A stretch of 64,000 bases of DNA from Bacillus proteolyticus (GCF_001884065.1 NZ_MACH01000081.1:1-64000), one strand, 5' to 3'. Positions 8,899-18,211 are shown, numbered from the stretch's first letter. The notes: a model not told the origin generated them from the sequence alone. Numbers and translations: made by a program.

Positions 8899-9645
8899 TT
8901 ATTTATTTATTAATGTCACATTTTCTATATTTAATTTTTTCTTCCTATGTGCTTCGCTTTTGCAATCTAGTATTATCTCCGTAAAATGCTCATTCGATTG
9001 AATTAGATGAATCATTTGATTGTTTAAACGTATTACTATTTCTTCTTCCTCATTTGTAACATCTGAAAATAGACAATTAATAATGTCTCTATCTTCATTT
9101 GTTATTTCTCCATATAATTTCACCGTATTTATTCCTGTAATTCCCTGTTCCAAACTATTTGGATACATATATTTCTCCATATATTCTCTGCTCTTTTGAT
9201 CGTCCATTTGTTGTAGTAAGAATTGAAACGGCATCCCCTTCATCGGCTGTATGTATGCATTTTTCCACGGCATAGTTTTCTTAAATAAATTAAAAAACCA
9301 CTTATATTGTAATGATTCTGGTTTTGTAATTTCAATTCCAGCTTCTATCATTTTTTCATACACTTTATCTATATTTTCAACATCAATTGCCAATCCGATG
9401 AGTCCTCTATGGCCAGCATAATATTTCTGAACCCACTCTTGTACCCAACCACCCCCATCTTTTGTTTTTACTCTTACTAATTCTAAATATTCTTTTCCAA
9501 TCCATATGTTAGATACTTTAAACCCTTTCGTTCCCTTTCCCCATTTTGGAACATATGGAAGCCCGATAGAATGTACATTTTTAATCGTTTCCTTATTTTC
9601 TTGCATCTCTTTATTTACATTTATAACAAGATGATCGATTTTCAT
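8899..9645 (-). CDS. VOC-superfamily (glyoxalase-like) protein
   Basis: The 248-residue protein begins MKIDHLVINV, the typical first strand of a glyoxalase-like domain, and contains GLIGLAIDVENIDKVYEKM, a second VOC repeat element. It resembles the Glyoxalase_3-type family of unknown substrate. There is no signal peptide. It lies 18 bases downstream of a PadR regulator and is probably cotranscribed with it and controlled by the same palindromic operator. The enzymatic role, perhaps detoxification, is inferred only from context. Confidence 0.75.
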   Translation of the reverse strand: MKIDHLVINVNKEMQENKETIKNVHSIGLPYVPKWGKGTKGFKVSNIWIGKEYLELVRVKTKDGGGWVQEWVQKYYAGHRGLIGLAIDVENIDKVYEKMIEAGIEITKPESLQYKWFFNLFKKTMPWKNAYIQPMKGMPFQFLLQQMDDQKSREYMEKYMYPNSLEQGITGINTVKLYGEITNEDRDIINCLFSDVTNEEEEIVIRLNNQMIHLIQSNEHFTEIILDCKSEAHRKKKLNIENVTLINK

Positions 9646-9663
9646 ATTCTTCCCACCACATTT

Positions 9664-10188
9664 TTATTTTTTTAATAGTTTCTCTAACCTATGAATAAAT
9701 CGAAGTTGCATCTCACATTGTTCATACATATTTTCGAAAATTAGTTTCACATACGCTGGCGCGTTATCTTTTAGTCTTTCTCCTTTCCTCATCTCTTCAT
9801 AAGTAGATCGTATTTCACTTTTCTGCTCTTCTAAAGCTTCTAAAATCTCCTCTCTCATACTCTCTTCTTCTGACAGAAATGTTAACGCTGTATATAGATG
9901 TTTCGGAAACATAACTGAAGTTTTTTGAAACGACTCTTTTAATAACCTTTTAAATTCTTGACTTCCCTTTTCTGTAATACAATATATCGTTTTCGACCGT
10001 TTTCCGGTCATTTCAATTGCTTTAACTTGAATGAAATTTTCATTTTCCATTTTTTTTAATGCGTGATAAATAGAAGCTGGGAAAACTTCCGCCCATTTAT
10101 TACTTTGCACCATATTTAGCGCCTGCTGTATTTCATAACCAGATAGCGACTCCCTTTTAGTAAGCAATCCAAGAATCATTAAACGCAC
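9664..10188 (-). CDS. PadR-family transcriptional regulator
   Basis: The 174-residue protein has the PadR winged helix at residues 1-85 (ILGLLTKRESLSGYEIQQAL, SIYHALKKMENENFI, YCITEKGSQEF). A C-terminal Vir/PadR_C helical dimerisation domain is rich in Glu/Lys. PadR proteins commonly repress neighbouring detoxification or efflux genes and their own promoter. A perfect 22-base palindrome begins 23 bases upstream of the start codon and is the likely operator. The next gene in the unit is a VOC protein. The inducer is unknown. Confidence 0.88.
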   Translation of the reverse strand: MRLMILGLLTKRESLSGYEIQQALNMVQSNKWAEVFPASIYHALKKMENENFIQVKAIEMTGKRSKTIYCITEKGSQEFKRLLKESFQKTSVMFPKHLYTALTFLSEEESMREEILEALEEQKSEIRSTYEEMRKGERLKDNAPAYVKLIFENMYEQCEMQLRFIHRLEKLLKK

Positions 10189-10210
10189 CTTTTCTCCCCC
10201 TACCCTAACA

Positions 10211-10232
10211 AAATACTAAACGTTTAGTATTT
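10211..10232 (-). promoter_or_regulatory. Palindromic operator of the padR unit
   Basis: AAATACTAAAC is followed directly by its exact reverse complement GTTTAGTATTT, giving a perfect 22-base palindrome just upstream of padR. It is the only strong symmetric element in this gap. Confidence 0.65.
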
Positions 10233-10269
10233 TCAGATTATTTTAATACAAATTCCAATTTTAGTAAAC

Positions 10270-10298
10270 AAAAAAAGCCTGCAATATACGCAGACTTA
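10270..10298 (-). terminator. Terminator of the CobW-type GTPase gene
   Basis: AAGTCTGC and GCAGGCTT pair (one G-U) on the minus strand and run into T residues; the arm overlaps the stop codon. Confidence 0.65.
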
Positions 10299-11246
10299 TT
10301 TCACACACTCTTCAAAATGTTCCTGGAACCATTCTTTATTAATATCTTTTCCGATGAAAACTACTTCACTTACTCGCTCTTCGCCCTCTTGCCACTCTCT
10401 ATCGTACGAAGCAGCAAACAATGTATGTACACCTTGGAATACGATGCGTTTATCTACTCCATCAATCGATAAAATTCCTTTGTAACGATATAAATACTCT
10501 CCTAGCTCTTGAACGACAGCTGACATCCACTCATTCAGTTTTTGTAAATCTAACGGCCGCTCTTCACGGAGTACAAACGATTTTACACCTTCTAAATGAT
10601 TATGTTCTTTATGAGGGTAAATTTGTAACGTATCTTTCGTTTTAAACGTTTGAATTTGTAGTAACGATGGTATATCTACCTCACAGTTAGTCGTCTCGAT
10701 TAATTTTGCAGTTGGGTTAATTCCTTGCAGTTCATGCAAGAGATTTTCCTTTTCACTTTCTTCAATTAAATCTAATTTATTCACCAGCACTACATCAGCA
10801 AATGCAATTTGTTCCTTCGCTTCTAGTCCCTTTTCAAAATGTTTATGTATATGATAACTATCTACTACTGTTACAACGCCGTTAATTTGGTATGCAGATT
10901 GAATAACTGGATCTAAAAAGAATGTTTGAATAATCGGACCTGGGTTCGCAAGACCGGTCGTTTCAATTACTAAACCATCAAAATCCATTTCCCCCTCTGC
11001 TTTTACATCCAGTAATTGTTTTAAAGCAACGAGTAAATCTTCACGTACAGTACAGCATAAACAGCCATTTGTCATTTCCATAATTTCTTCTTCAACATTC
11101 ATAATCAATTGATTATCAATACCAATTTGTCCTATTTCATTTACAATCACCGCCAATTTCTTACCGTGATTTTCTGATAAAATACGATTTAATAAAGTCG
11201 TTTTCCCTGATCCAAGAAAACCAGTTAATATTGTTACTGGAATCAT
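10296..11246 (-). CDS. CobW/COG0523-family GTP-binding metallochaperone
   Basis: The 316-residue G3E GTPase has a Walker A, GFLGSGKTTLLN, at residues 9-20. The family metal-binding CxCC motif CLCC is at about 62-65, preceded by the switch region IVNEIGQIGID. A Walker B-like ETTGLANPGP and the guanine-specificity VNKLDL motif follow, with a C-terminal CobW_C domain. Members insert or buffer metals, often zinc. It is shorter than the zinc-induced ZagA/YciC type, and I see no Zur box in its upstream gap. It stands alone. The client metal and protein are unknown. Confidence 0.88.
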   Translation of the reverse strand: MIPVTILTGFLGSGKTTLLNRILSENHGKKLAVIVNEIGQIGIDNQLIMNVEEEIMEMTNGCLCCTVREDLLVALKQLLDVKAEGEMDFDGLVIETTGLANPGPIIQTFFLDPVIQSAYQINGVVTVVDSYHIHKHFEKGLEAKEQIAFADVVLVNKLDLIEESEKENLLHELQGINPTAKLIETTNCEVDIPSLLQIQTFKTKDTLQIYPHKEHNHLEGVKSFVLREERPLDLQKLNEWMSAVVQELGEYLYRYKGILSIDGVDKRIVFQGVHTLFAASYDREWQEGEERVSEVVFIGKDINKEWFQEHFEECVK

Positions 11247-11411
11247 CCCTTACATCTCCTTATAGCTCTATGTTCCTACATTATAGCATATAGAGAAAAT
11301 CGTTTTTGTAGCAAAACATATTTATTGTATGTACAACCGGGTAACTATATAATAGTATGTAGCAAGAAAGCCTTTTCAAAAATATTATCATTCATCAAGG
11401 GGGTACTTAAA

Positions 11412-12314
11412 ATGGAACGAGTTCAAATGGCCGAAACACTAGAATTTTCTCGTATTATTCAAGGATTTTGGCGTTTAGCAGAATGGAATATGACGAAACA
11501 AGAATTACTTTCTTTTATTGAATCTTGTATGGATATGAGGATCACTACTTTTGATCACGCTGATATTTATGGTGGATATACGTGTGAAGAATTGTTTGGA
11601 GAAGCGTTACAACTCAAGCCTTCCTTACGCGAAAACATGCAAATTATCACAAAATGTGGAATCGCTCCCCCATCACCGAAATTTCCAGAGCGATATGTTG
11701 CTCACTACAACACGAGTGCTGAACATATCATAAAGAGCGCGGAGGATTCATTACAAAACTTACATACAGATTATATTGATGTATTGCTCATTCACCGCCC
11801 TGATCCATTTATGGACCCAAATGAAGTGGCCGAAGCGTTCTCACGCTTAAAGCAAGAAGGAAAAGTTCGTCACTTCGGTGTATCTAACTTTTCACCTTCA
11901 CAGTTTAATATGTTAAGTTCGTATTTAGATTTCCCGCTTATTACGAACCAAATTGAAGTATCTGCGTTGCAACTTGAGCATTTTGAAAAAGGTACGATTG
12001 ATTTATGCCAAGAAAAACGAATCAATCCAATGATTTGGTCACCTCTTGCTGGTGGAGAAATCTTTACTGGCCAATCAGAACGCGCCTTACGTGTACGTGA
12101 AACTTTACAAAAAATTGCTACTGTGCTAGGTGTTGATAGCATCGATACTGTTATGTATGCATGGTTACTTGCTCATCCAGCTAAAATGATGCCAATTGTT
12201 GGCTCTGGCAAATTAGATCGAGTAAAAACGGCTGCAATGGCAACAAAAGTTAATTTAGACCGCCAACAATGGTTTACAATTTTCGAGAGCTCTAACGGTC
12301 ATCCTGTACCATAA
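11412..12314 (+). CDS. Aldo/keto reductase, YdhF-like
   Basis: The 300-residue NADPH-dependent oxidoreductase has the aldo/keto reductase fold. The catalytic tetrad is visible: Asp and Tyr in DHADIYGGYTCEELFGEAL, Lys in IITKCG, and His in LLIHRPDPFM. NADPH-binding segments include HFGVSNFSPSQF and the C-terminal PIVGSGKLDRV. The ATG at 11412 follows AAGGGGG, so the longer upstream frame is not used. It is a single gene on the + strand ending in a terminator shared with the convergent GNAT gene. The substrate is unknown. Confidence 0.9.
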   Translation: MERVQMAETLEFSRIIQGFWRLAEWNMTKQELLSFIESCMDMRITTFDHADIYGGYTCEELFGEALQLKPSLRENMQIITKCGIAPPSPKFPERYVAHYNTSAEHIIKSAEDSLQNLHTDYIDVLLIHRPDPFMDPNEVAEAFSRLKQEGKVRHFGVSNFSPSQFNMLSSYLDFPLITNQIEVSALQLEHFEKGTIDLCQEKRINPMIWSPLAGGEIFTGQSERALRVRETLQKIATVLGVDSIDTVMYAWLLAHPAKMMPIVGSGKLDRVKTAAMATKVNLDRQQWFTIFESSNGHPVP

Positions 12315-12317
12315 TAT

Positions 12318-12355
12318 AAAAAAAGAAGAGCTATTTTCTTACAGCTCTTCTTTTT
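12318..12355. terminator. Bidirectional terminator
   Basis: AAGAAGAGCT and AGCTCTTCTT arms flanked by A- and T-runs lie between two convergent genes; the hairpin overlaps the 3' end of the minus-strand GNAT gene. Confidence 0.85.
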
Positions 12356-12932
12356 CATATGTATTTCTCGTCATTGCAAATACACACATATCTTTTAATC
12401 CATTTCCATCTACCGCAATACTGGCACTTTCTAAAATACCCTCTAATTTAAAGCCTAATTTCTCTGGTATCGCTCTACTCTTCTTATTTAGAGAATCACA
12501 ACGAATTTCTACGCGGTTTGCTTTTAGTTCAGAAAAAGCGTAATCTGTTATACCTTTCGCAGCCTCTACCATATAGCCCTTTCCACTAAACCTTGAATCA
12601 ATCCAATACCCGATTTCAAATTGAGGTATATCCCAATTAATACGATGTAATCCGGCAGATGCAATAAATTCACCTGTTTCTTTCGAAAAAACTAGTAATC
12701 TCAAATCCTCACGCTGCAAAAATTGAATATGTGATTTTCTAATACTCTCTTCTAGTTCTTCCGCTGTTTGCTCTTTTTGTGCAAAAGCCATCCAAGGTTT
12801 TAATTCTTGCATTGAAGCTTGAATTGCATCATATACAACTTTACCATCACCTGGTTTCGGCATTCGAATAAATAGCCTTTCAGTATAAAATTCAGAAGGA
12901 AAATCAAATAATAACGGATTCACTGTCAACAC
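12339..12932 (-). CDS. GNAT acetyltransferase, RimJ/RimL-like
   Basis: The 197-residue protein has the layout of ribosomal-protein N-acetyltransferases: N-terminal FYTERLFIRMPKPGDG, central FEIGYWIDSRFSGKGYMVEAAKGI (acetyl-CoA binding) and C-terminal NKKSRAIPEKLGFKLEGIL. Members acetylate N-termini of ribosomal proteins or small molecules, and the target here is unknown. The protein is cytoplasmic and has no neighbour on the same strand close enough to form an operon. Confidence 0.85.
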   Translation of the reverse strand: MLTVNPLLFDFPSEFYTERLFIRMPKPGDGKVVYDAIQASMQELKPWMAFAQKEQTAEELEESIRKSHIQFLQREDLRLLVFSKETGEFIASAGLHRINWDIPQFEIGYWIDSRFSGKGYMVEAAKGITDYAFSELKANRVEIRCDSLNKKSRAIPEKLGFKLEGILESASIAVDGNGLKDMCVFAMTRNTYEKEEL

Positions 12933-13007
12933 TCCCTATAATTCTTTTGTATATAATACTATCCATCTCAAGTTATACAGTAAAGAAATTTCTGAATTTT
13001 AAACATT

Positions 13008-14471
13008 TTATTCATTTACCTCTACCGCAACACGAACTCCAGACTCAATCGCACCTTGAATCCATCCGTGATACAGCGTTGTATGATCTCCAGCAAAGTA
13101 TATTCTCCCCTCAGGTTTTACAATGACTGGCTGTAATTCAGACTCTTGACCAGCTTGAAAAAGAGCAAACCCTCCAAGTGCATATGGATCTAATGTCCAA
13201 CTTTTTGATATTCCAGACATGAACTCATCATATACTTGACCGCCTAATATTGTTGCTAAGTTGTGTAATGTGTAATAAATACGATCACCCTTCGATAGCC
13301 CATCCCATAGTAACGCATCATAAGACCATGTATAGCTTCCTAACATCATAGCAGGTCCTTTCTCTCCAATTCCATGGCTTGGATAATAGGCGTAACGAAT
13401 TGGCAAATCTGTTATGATTCTTCCGCCTAATTGTCCTTGTTCTTCCCAAAATCGACTTTTAAATTGAATTCCTATTTTCGTCGCAGGCATATAATGCAAT
13501 TCACGAATTGCTTTCCACTTTTCATGAGATATAGAGTCAAATGGATCTACTTCCACAAAACGCATTGTCGAAAACGGAATTGTAACAATAACTAAATCCC
13601 CTGTAATACTACTATATTCAAAAGTTTCCTCGTTTCGATAGAAAGCCGTCACACCGTTATCGTGTTGATGTAGCTTCATTAATTTTTGATTATAAATAAT
13701 ATTCCCTTCTAATTGCGGTAAAAAAGATTTTGGTAATCTATCGTTTCCACCTATTATTTCACACAATCCACTCTCCTCTTGCATAATGTATAAAAAACGT
13801 AACGTCTCAACGAATGATCTTTCTAAAAAACCTTCTAAATCTAATAAAACACCAATCATCTCAATCGTTATTGGTGAAAAATACGTATTATATTGATAAG
13901 GATGGTACTTTAAAAATTGTCCTGTAGAGTATCTTCCAAAATCCTTTACTACAACATCCCAATTTTTCTCTGGGTTCTTTTTTATAAAATTTATTATGGG
14001 CTGTACCGCTAACAATAATAGTTCCTCAGACGTTTTCCCAACTTCATTCATTTCCACAGGATATCTTAAAATACTTGGATCTTTTTCGTATTGTTTTAAT
14101 GTCGTTTTCCGACCATTTACGTAGATGATATCTGTCTCATTCCTATTAATAAAAGGGCTCACCTGTAACCCAAATTTTCTTATATATGCCATCGTTAACG
14201 TGTGCGAATATGGAATTCTCATCGCTCCAACATCTAAATATAATCCGGTATCTTCCATTCTAACTGTCTCTATGCGGCCGCCTACACGATTGTTTGCTTC
14301 AAAAATCTTCACTTCATGTCCTGCAGCCTTTAATAAAGATGCCGAAACTAATCCAGCCATGCCTGCCCCTACTACAATAATTTGTTTCGGACGTGTCGTC
14401 TTATTCAATCCCTTATTTATAACTTGTAACGTTTCATCCATCTCAGTGTTATACATTAAGTCTTTCTGCAC
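13008..14471 (-). CDS. Flavin amine oxidase (L-amino acid oxidase/YobN-like)
   Basis: The 487-residue FAD-dependent oxidase has the dinucleotide-binding fold IIVVGAGMAGLVSASLLKAAGHEVKIFE interrupted only by usual variations at residues 31-60, followed by the RVGGRIETVR motif of the amine oxidase family. The C-terminal FAD-contact region GRIYFAGDHTTLYHGWIQGAIESG is complete. The size and the N-terminal extension ahead of the Rossmann motif fit L-amino acid oxidase-type members such as B. subtilis YobN. There is no secretion signal. It would deaminate an amino acid or amine, making peroxide and ammonia. The substrate is not predictable here. Confidence 0.87.
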   Translation of the reverse strand: MQKDLMYNTEMDETLQVINKGLNKTTRPKQIIVVGAGMAGLVSASLLKAAGHEVKIFEANNRVGGRIETVRMEDTGLYLDVGAMRIPYSHTLTMAYIRKFGLQVSPFINRNETDIIYVNGRKTTLKQYEKDPSILRYPVEMNEVGKTSEELLLLAVQPIINFIKKNPEKNWDVVVKDFGRYSTGQFLKYHPYQYNTYFSPITIEMIGVLLDLEGFLERSFVETLRFLYIMQEESGLCEIIGGNDRLPKSFLPQLEGNIIYNQKLMKLHQHDNGVTAFYRNEETFEYSSITGDLVIVTIPFSTMRFVEVDPFDSISHEKWKAIRELHYMPATKIGIQFKSRFWEEQGQLGGRIITDLPIRYAYYPSHGIGEKGPAMMLGSYTWSYDALLWDGLSKGDRIYYTLHNLATILGGQVYDEFMSGISKSWTLDPYALGGFALFQAGQESELQPVIVKPEGRIYFAGDHTTLYHGWIQGAIESGVRVAVEVNE

Positions 14472-14648
14472 AATTCCACCCCTTACTTCATAAAATGCGC
14501 GTTAGTGGTTTAGTGCATTTTATTCATAAATCCCCATAAACATAACACCATTGCAATTTGAATATTCACTAAAAGTACATAAGAGACAGATCTCACATTT
14601 CTTTATGCTTCGTATAATATAGCAACTGCAACGAAGGAGTGGTTGAAA

Positions 14649-14840
14649 ATGAAACAGACTTATGATTACCACGCTACAAAAAAACATCTAGAATTAAAGA
14701 AACAACACCTATGCAAAAAACTTAGTAATATGAAATTATCTGAAATAGAGCGTGAACAAATAAAACTTGAGATTGATAACTACGAATATATATTAAACTT
14801 AGTCGAAATGAATCATTATGAACGAGGGTTTTCTCGTTAA
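14649..14840 (+). CDS. Small coiled-coil protein of unknown function
   Basis: The 63-residue, highly charged protein begins MKQTYDYHATKKHLELKKQ. Heptad-like Leu/Lys/Glu spacing through the middle suggests a helical hairpin or coiled coil. GAAGGAG precedes the ATG at the right distance, which makes the frame convincing despite its size. I associate it loosely with short Bacillus DUF3896-like proteins. There are no membrane segments or cysteine motifs. It is a single-gene unit between the amine oxidase and the LLM enzyme. Confidence 0.65.
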   Translation: MKQTYDYHATKKHLELKKQHLCKKLSNMKLSEIEREQIKLEIDNYEYILNLVEMNHYERGFSR

Positions 14841-14944
14841 AAGTGGCTATATTATCATCCTCTTTTTTGTGTGAGCATTTCATTACGCATTTTTCGTAAG
14901 TAAATATATAATAGAATGTACATTAAGATTGAGAGGTATATTCT

Positions 14945-15946
14945 ATGATCAAATTAAGTGTATTAGACCAATCACCTATTTCTGATGGCAGCACAGCAAC
15001 TGAAGCTTTTTCACATACAGTAACACTTGCACAAGAAGTTGAAAAACTAGGATTTACACGTTTTTGGGTATCCGAGCACCATAATTCTGTAAGCCTAGCA
15101 GGCTCAAGTCCAGAAATACTCATTTCACATATTGCAGCAAAAACGAATCGTATTAGAGTTGGTTCGGGTGGTGTTATGTTGCCACACTATAGTCCATATA
15201 AAGTTGCCGAGAATTTCCGCGTGTTAGAGGCACTTTATCCAAACCGTATTGACCTTGGTGTTGGTAGAGCGCCTGGTGGTATGCCGATAGCAACTCGCGC
15301 ACTTCAAGAAGGTAAAATGGTCTCACTTGATCAATATCCAGAACAAATTGCAGATGTTGCTATGTACTTACATGATCAAGTACCAGAAAACCATCATTAT
15401 GCAAATTTAAAGGCTACTCCAGTTATCACAACATCTCCTGAAATGTGGATGCTCGGTTCTAGCGGGGAAAGTGCAATGATTGCCGCAAAGCAAGGCGCTT
15501 CTTTTGCATTTGCACAGTTCATTAACGGATACGGTGGCCCTGAAGTAATGAAAGCCTATCAAGAGCAATTCCAACCTTCCTATTTAGGTGATAAACCAAA
15601 ATCAATCGTCTCTATTTTTGTTATTTGCGGAGAAACAAACGAAGAAGCGGAGAATATAGCATCAAGCCTTGATTTATCGATTTTACTATTAGAACAAGGA
15701 AAACGGACTACTGGAACCCCTTCTATCGAAACTGCTCAAAATTATTCGTATAGTGCTTATGACCTATTTCGTATTAAAGAAAATCGTCAACGTATGATCG
15801 TCGGCGATCCGTCTTCTGTAAAAGAAAAAATATTAAACTTAAGCAAAGCATACAATGCTGAAGAGTTTATGATTGTCACAATCACTCATCAATTTGAAGA
15901 TAAATTAAACTCTTATCGCCTATTGGCAGACGCTTTTAATTTATAA
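14945..15946 (+). CDS. LLM-class flavin-dependent monooxygenase
   Basis: The 333-residue bacterial luciferase-like protein has LSVLDQSPISDG at the start, the RFWVSEHHN motif, GSGGVMLPHYSPYKVAENFRVLEALYPNRIDLGVGRAPGG across the flavin site, and LGSSGESA, all features of the MsnO8/YwcH-type subgroup. It uses reduced FMN and oxygen; the substrate is unknown and may be a sulfur compound or xenobiotic. It is a single gene with an AGAGGTA ribosome binding site and a bidirectional terminator at the end. Confidence 0.88.
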   Translation: MIKLSVLDQSPISDGSTATEAFSHTVTLAQEVEKLGFTRFWVSEHHNSVSLAGSSPEILISHIAAKTNRIRVGSGGVMLPHYSPYKVAENFRVLEALYPNRIDLGVGRAPGGMPIATRALQEGKMVSLDQYPEQIADVAMYLHDQVPENHHYANLKATPVITTSPEMWMLGSSGESAMIAAKQGASFAFAQFINGYGGPEVMKAYQEQFQPSYLGDKPKSIVSIFVICGETNEEAENIASSLDLSILLLEQGKRTTGTPSIETAQNYSYSAYDLFRIKENRQRMIVGDPSSVKEKILNLSKAYNAEEFMIVTITHQFEDKLNSYRLLADAFNL

Positions 15947-15951
15947 TAACG

Positions 15952-15990
15952 AAAAGGAGATGCATCACATATGATGCATCTCCCTTTCTT
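15952..15990. terminator. Bidirectional terminator
   Basis: AAGGAGATGCATC and its complement form a hairpin between the convergent LLM oxidoreductase and hydrolase genes, flanked by A-rich and T-rich sequence. Confidence 0.75.
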
Positions 15991-15998
15991 ACTACCAA

Positions 15999-16940
15999 TC
16001 AATTGTTTTTGCTTCCTATATATTCAATAGCTTCTTTTAATAACTCATCAAAATTCTCAGGATAATCATGATTTAAGTTAGGCACAACTTTATACTTATG
16101 TTCTATATTTTTATCCTTTAATAACTTTACAAATTGCTGTGTACATTCGAAACAATCTTCATCTTGATCCCCACATATTATATATCCTTTTATGCTTTTA
16201 TCATGTAATATTCCAATCATTTCTTCCCATTCTTCCATTTCCGGGAGCCACGGTGCCACAAAAATAAAACCGTTCACTTCTATTTCACCTTGTAACATGG
16301 AATGTAACGCTACTCTTGCCCCAGCAGAAAAGCCACCAATAATAATATTTCCAAATGTTTTATTCACTTTAATCTTATTGTAATGTTCTTTTAACTCTTC
16401 TCTTCCTCTTTCGATACTATCCCAAACATATCCATCTGAAAATTGAATTTGGGAAGATTGAGGCAATGCCAGCATAAAACCTTGTTCCATTACAGAGTTC
16501 CAATATGGTTCTATTATTTGTATATTTTCTTGATCCCCATGCAGTGTGATTAGTAGATTTTCATTTTGTTTGCTGTATTTATATTTCAGGTCTGCTTGTT
16601 CCGATTTCTTTGCTAATTCTTCTCTTTCTTTACATAATTGAACCATTCTATGAAACTCTTCAAATTTATGTAATGGTTTTAAATCATCATCGGAAATTAA
16701 ATACTCACTTCCGTACCAAAACTCATTTTCTATAATTGCTTTCTTCATTAAATGCAACGCTTCTTCTTCAAGTCCTGCTGCACTTGCTAGCGCATATTTA
16801 AAGTTATATATTTGTGCTTCATTACCCACTACACCTTTAGCATGCTCCATTATATAAGAATATGCTTCAAAACTTCCTTTTTTTGCATAACAATCTAGCG
16901 TTTCATTTAATAATTGAATATAAGTCATACTATTTTTCAT
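15999..16940 (-). CDS. Alpha/beta hydrolase with N-terminal TPR-like helical region
   Basis: The 313-residue protein has two parts. Residues 1-115 are helical with TPR-like spacing (MTYIQLLNETLDCYAKKGSFEAYSYI is similar to family starts). Residues 125-310 are an alpha/beta hydrolase with nucleophile elbow GFSAG, acid residue in GDQDEDC and His in NLNHDYPE. It resembles phospholipase/carboxylesterase-type hydrolases. No signal peptide is seen, so it acts in the cytoplasm. The substrate is unknown. The gene stands alone behind a weak promoter gap of about 260 bases. Confidence 0.8.
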   Translation of the reverse strand: MKNSMTYIQLLNETLDCYAKKGSFEAYSYIMEHAKGVVGNEAQIYNFKYALASAAGLEEEALHLMKKAIIENEFWYGSEYLISDDDLKPLHKFEEFHRMVQLCKEREELAKKSEQADLKYKYSKQNENLLITLHGDQENIQIIEPYWNSVMEQGFMLALPQSSQIQFSDGYVWDSIERGREELKEHYNKIKVNKTFGNIIIGGFSAGARVALHSMLQGEIEVNGFIFVAPWLPEMEEWEEMIGILHDKSIKGYIICGDQDEDCFECTQQFVKLLKDKNIEHKYKVVPNLNHDYPENFDELLKEAIEYIGSKNN

Positions 16941-17163
16941 ATAGAAATCCCCCGTAACCTTTTATAAAAATTTTTTCTCCAATCTTCCTATCATTCTAGG
17001 GTCACGGTATAATTAGTAAAATTCTACAATTCAACTTAACAATACCTGATTTTCAGAATGATATTTAATAACTAATGTATGTATACGCATAATACACCAC
17101 TCCTTCCTATCCACTAGTTATAGTATAAAATTAAATAGACTGAAAAATCAATATTTTAAAACA

Positions 17164-17196
17164 AAAAAAAGACAACAATATATTATTGTTGTTCTC
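17164..17196 (-). terminator. Terminator after the 151-residue gene
   Basis: GACAACAATA pairs with TATTGTTGTT and is followed on the minus strand by a T-run. Confidence 0.75.
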
Positions 17197-17203
17197 ATAA
17201 CAT

Positions 17204-17659
17204 CTACCCGGTATTCTTTTTTTTCTTATCTGGTTTACTTGAAACTAAATAATGCTTTTCTGAAATATATAAATTTCTTTTTAATATACGATTTAAATAT
17301 GGTCCTAGCTTTATTCCACATATGAGGCGATCTTCGCTATCTTCAACAATTGGGAACATTTCTTTTTCTGTTACATATTGATCGACGGCTTTTTGTACGA
17401 TATCAATTTCTTTAACTAGGTTTAAATTTTCTTCTGTATGCTCAAATACCTCAAGCGTTTCCTTCGTAATAAGAAAAAAATTGGTTGGAAATGCAGGTAA
17501 ATAGGGCTTTAATAAATCATAATTTACTGTGTAATCATCATTTACTAATACTGTATAAACGATATTAGCATTCGTTTCTAGAAACTTAGCCATCGCTTGT
17601 TCTAATTCGTCTTTCGTAATTTCCCGCTCTTCTTTTCCAGTTCTGAAAAAGCGAAACAT
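17204..17659 (-). CDS. Uncharacterised Bacillus protein (DUF3939-like)
   Basis: The 151-residue soluble protein has no signal peptide or membrane span and a very basic tail (SSKPDKKKKNTG). The N-terminal half holds acidic helices (ITKDELEQAMAKFLE) followed by beta-like stretches (NIVYTVLVNDDYTVNYDLL). It recalls a Bacillus family catalogued as DUF3939, but no function can be assigned. It is a single gene with a strong AAGGAGG-type site and its own terminator. Confidence 0.65.
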   Translation of the reverse strand: MFRFFRTGKEEREITKDELEQAMAKFLETNANIVYTVLVNDDYTVNYDLLKPYLPAFPTNFFLITKETLEVFEHTEENLNLVKEIDIVQKAVDQYVTEKEMFPIVEDSEDRLICGIKLGPYLNRILKRNLYISEKHYLVSSKPDKKKKNTG

Positions 17660-17713
17660 CGCATCGCCTCCTTTTTACTATATTATAGCATAAAAGGAAA
17701 CTGAAAAATCATA

Positions 17714-17750
17714 AAAAACTCTATTGAAAGAATTTTTCAATAGAGTTTTT
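17714..17750 (-). terminator. Terminator of dps
   Basis: AAAAACTCTATTGAAA and its complement enclose a short loop just past the dps stop codon region. Confidence 0.85.
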
Positions 17751-17767
17751 CTTTAATCCATTTATGT

Positions 17768-18211
17768 TTATTTTAAGAATGCACTTAACATCCACACATG
17801 TTGTTCTAATGTCGTATGAATTGCTAATAGCATATCAGCAGATGTTTCATCACCAGCTTCACCCGCTACTTCCATACCTTCTTTCAATTCTTGAATGAGT
17901 GCAGAAAAATCATTTACTAAAGTTTGTACCATTTCTTCTGCAGACTCTTTGCTTGTCCCTTCACTCACAGTAGAAGTTGCTAGATATTCTTTCATTGTCG
18001 CTAACGGTTTTCCTTCTAGCGCTAAAATACGTTCCGCTAACTCATCAATGTAAGTCCCTGCTTCATTATAAAACTCTTCAAATTTCTCATGTAATGTAAA
18101 GAAGTGTGGTCCTGTCACATACCAGTGATAATTATGCAATTTCACATATAACACATTCCAGTTTGCTACCTGCTTGTTTAATACTTCAACAACATTTGTT
18201 TTCGTACTCAT
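17768..18211 (-). CDS. dps: Dps-family miniferritin (Dlp-2 type)
   Basis: The 147-residue protein is nearly identical to my recollection of B. anthracis Dlp-2. Dps dodecamers oxidise and store iron and protect DNA from peroxide. Ferroxidase-site residues are visible: the His in [24 protein letters not shown] and the downstream DELAERI Asp/Glu set. The start at MSTKTN is chosen because GAGGAGTG precedes it; a longer frame is not supported. A PerR-like box lies about 25 bases upstream, so peroxide induction is likely. It is monocistronic. Confidence 0.93.
   Translation of the reverse strand: MSTKTNVVEVLNKQVANWNVLYVKLHNYHWYVTGPHFFTLHEKFEEFYNEAGTYIDELAERILALEGKPLATMKEYLATSTVSEGTSKESAEEMVQTLVNDFSALIQELKEGMEVAGEAGDETSADMLLAIHTTLEQHVWMLSAFLK

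Noticed and set aside
11325-11411. N-terminal extension of the aldo/keto reductase frame
   Set aside because: The ribosome binding site AAGGGGG lies right before the ATG at 11412, and the extension has no homology-like features.
14472-14642. Short membrane peptide frame upstream of the amine oxidase
   Set aside because: A 28-codon hydrophobic frame exists but its GTG start has no clear ribosome binding site.
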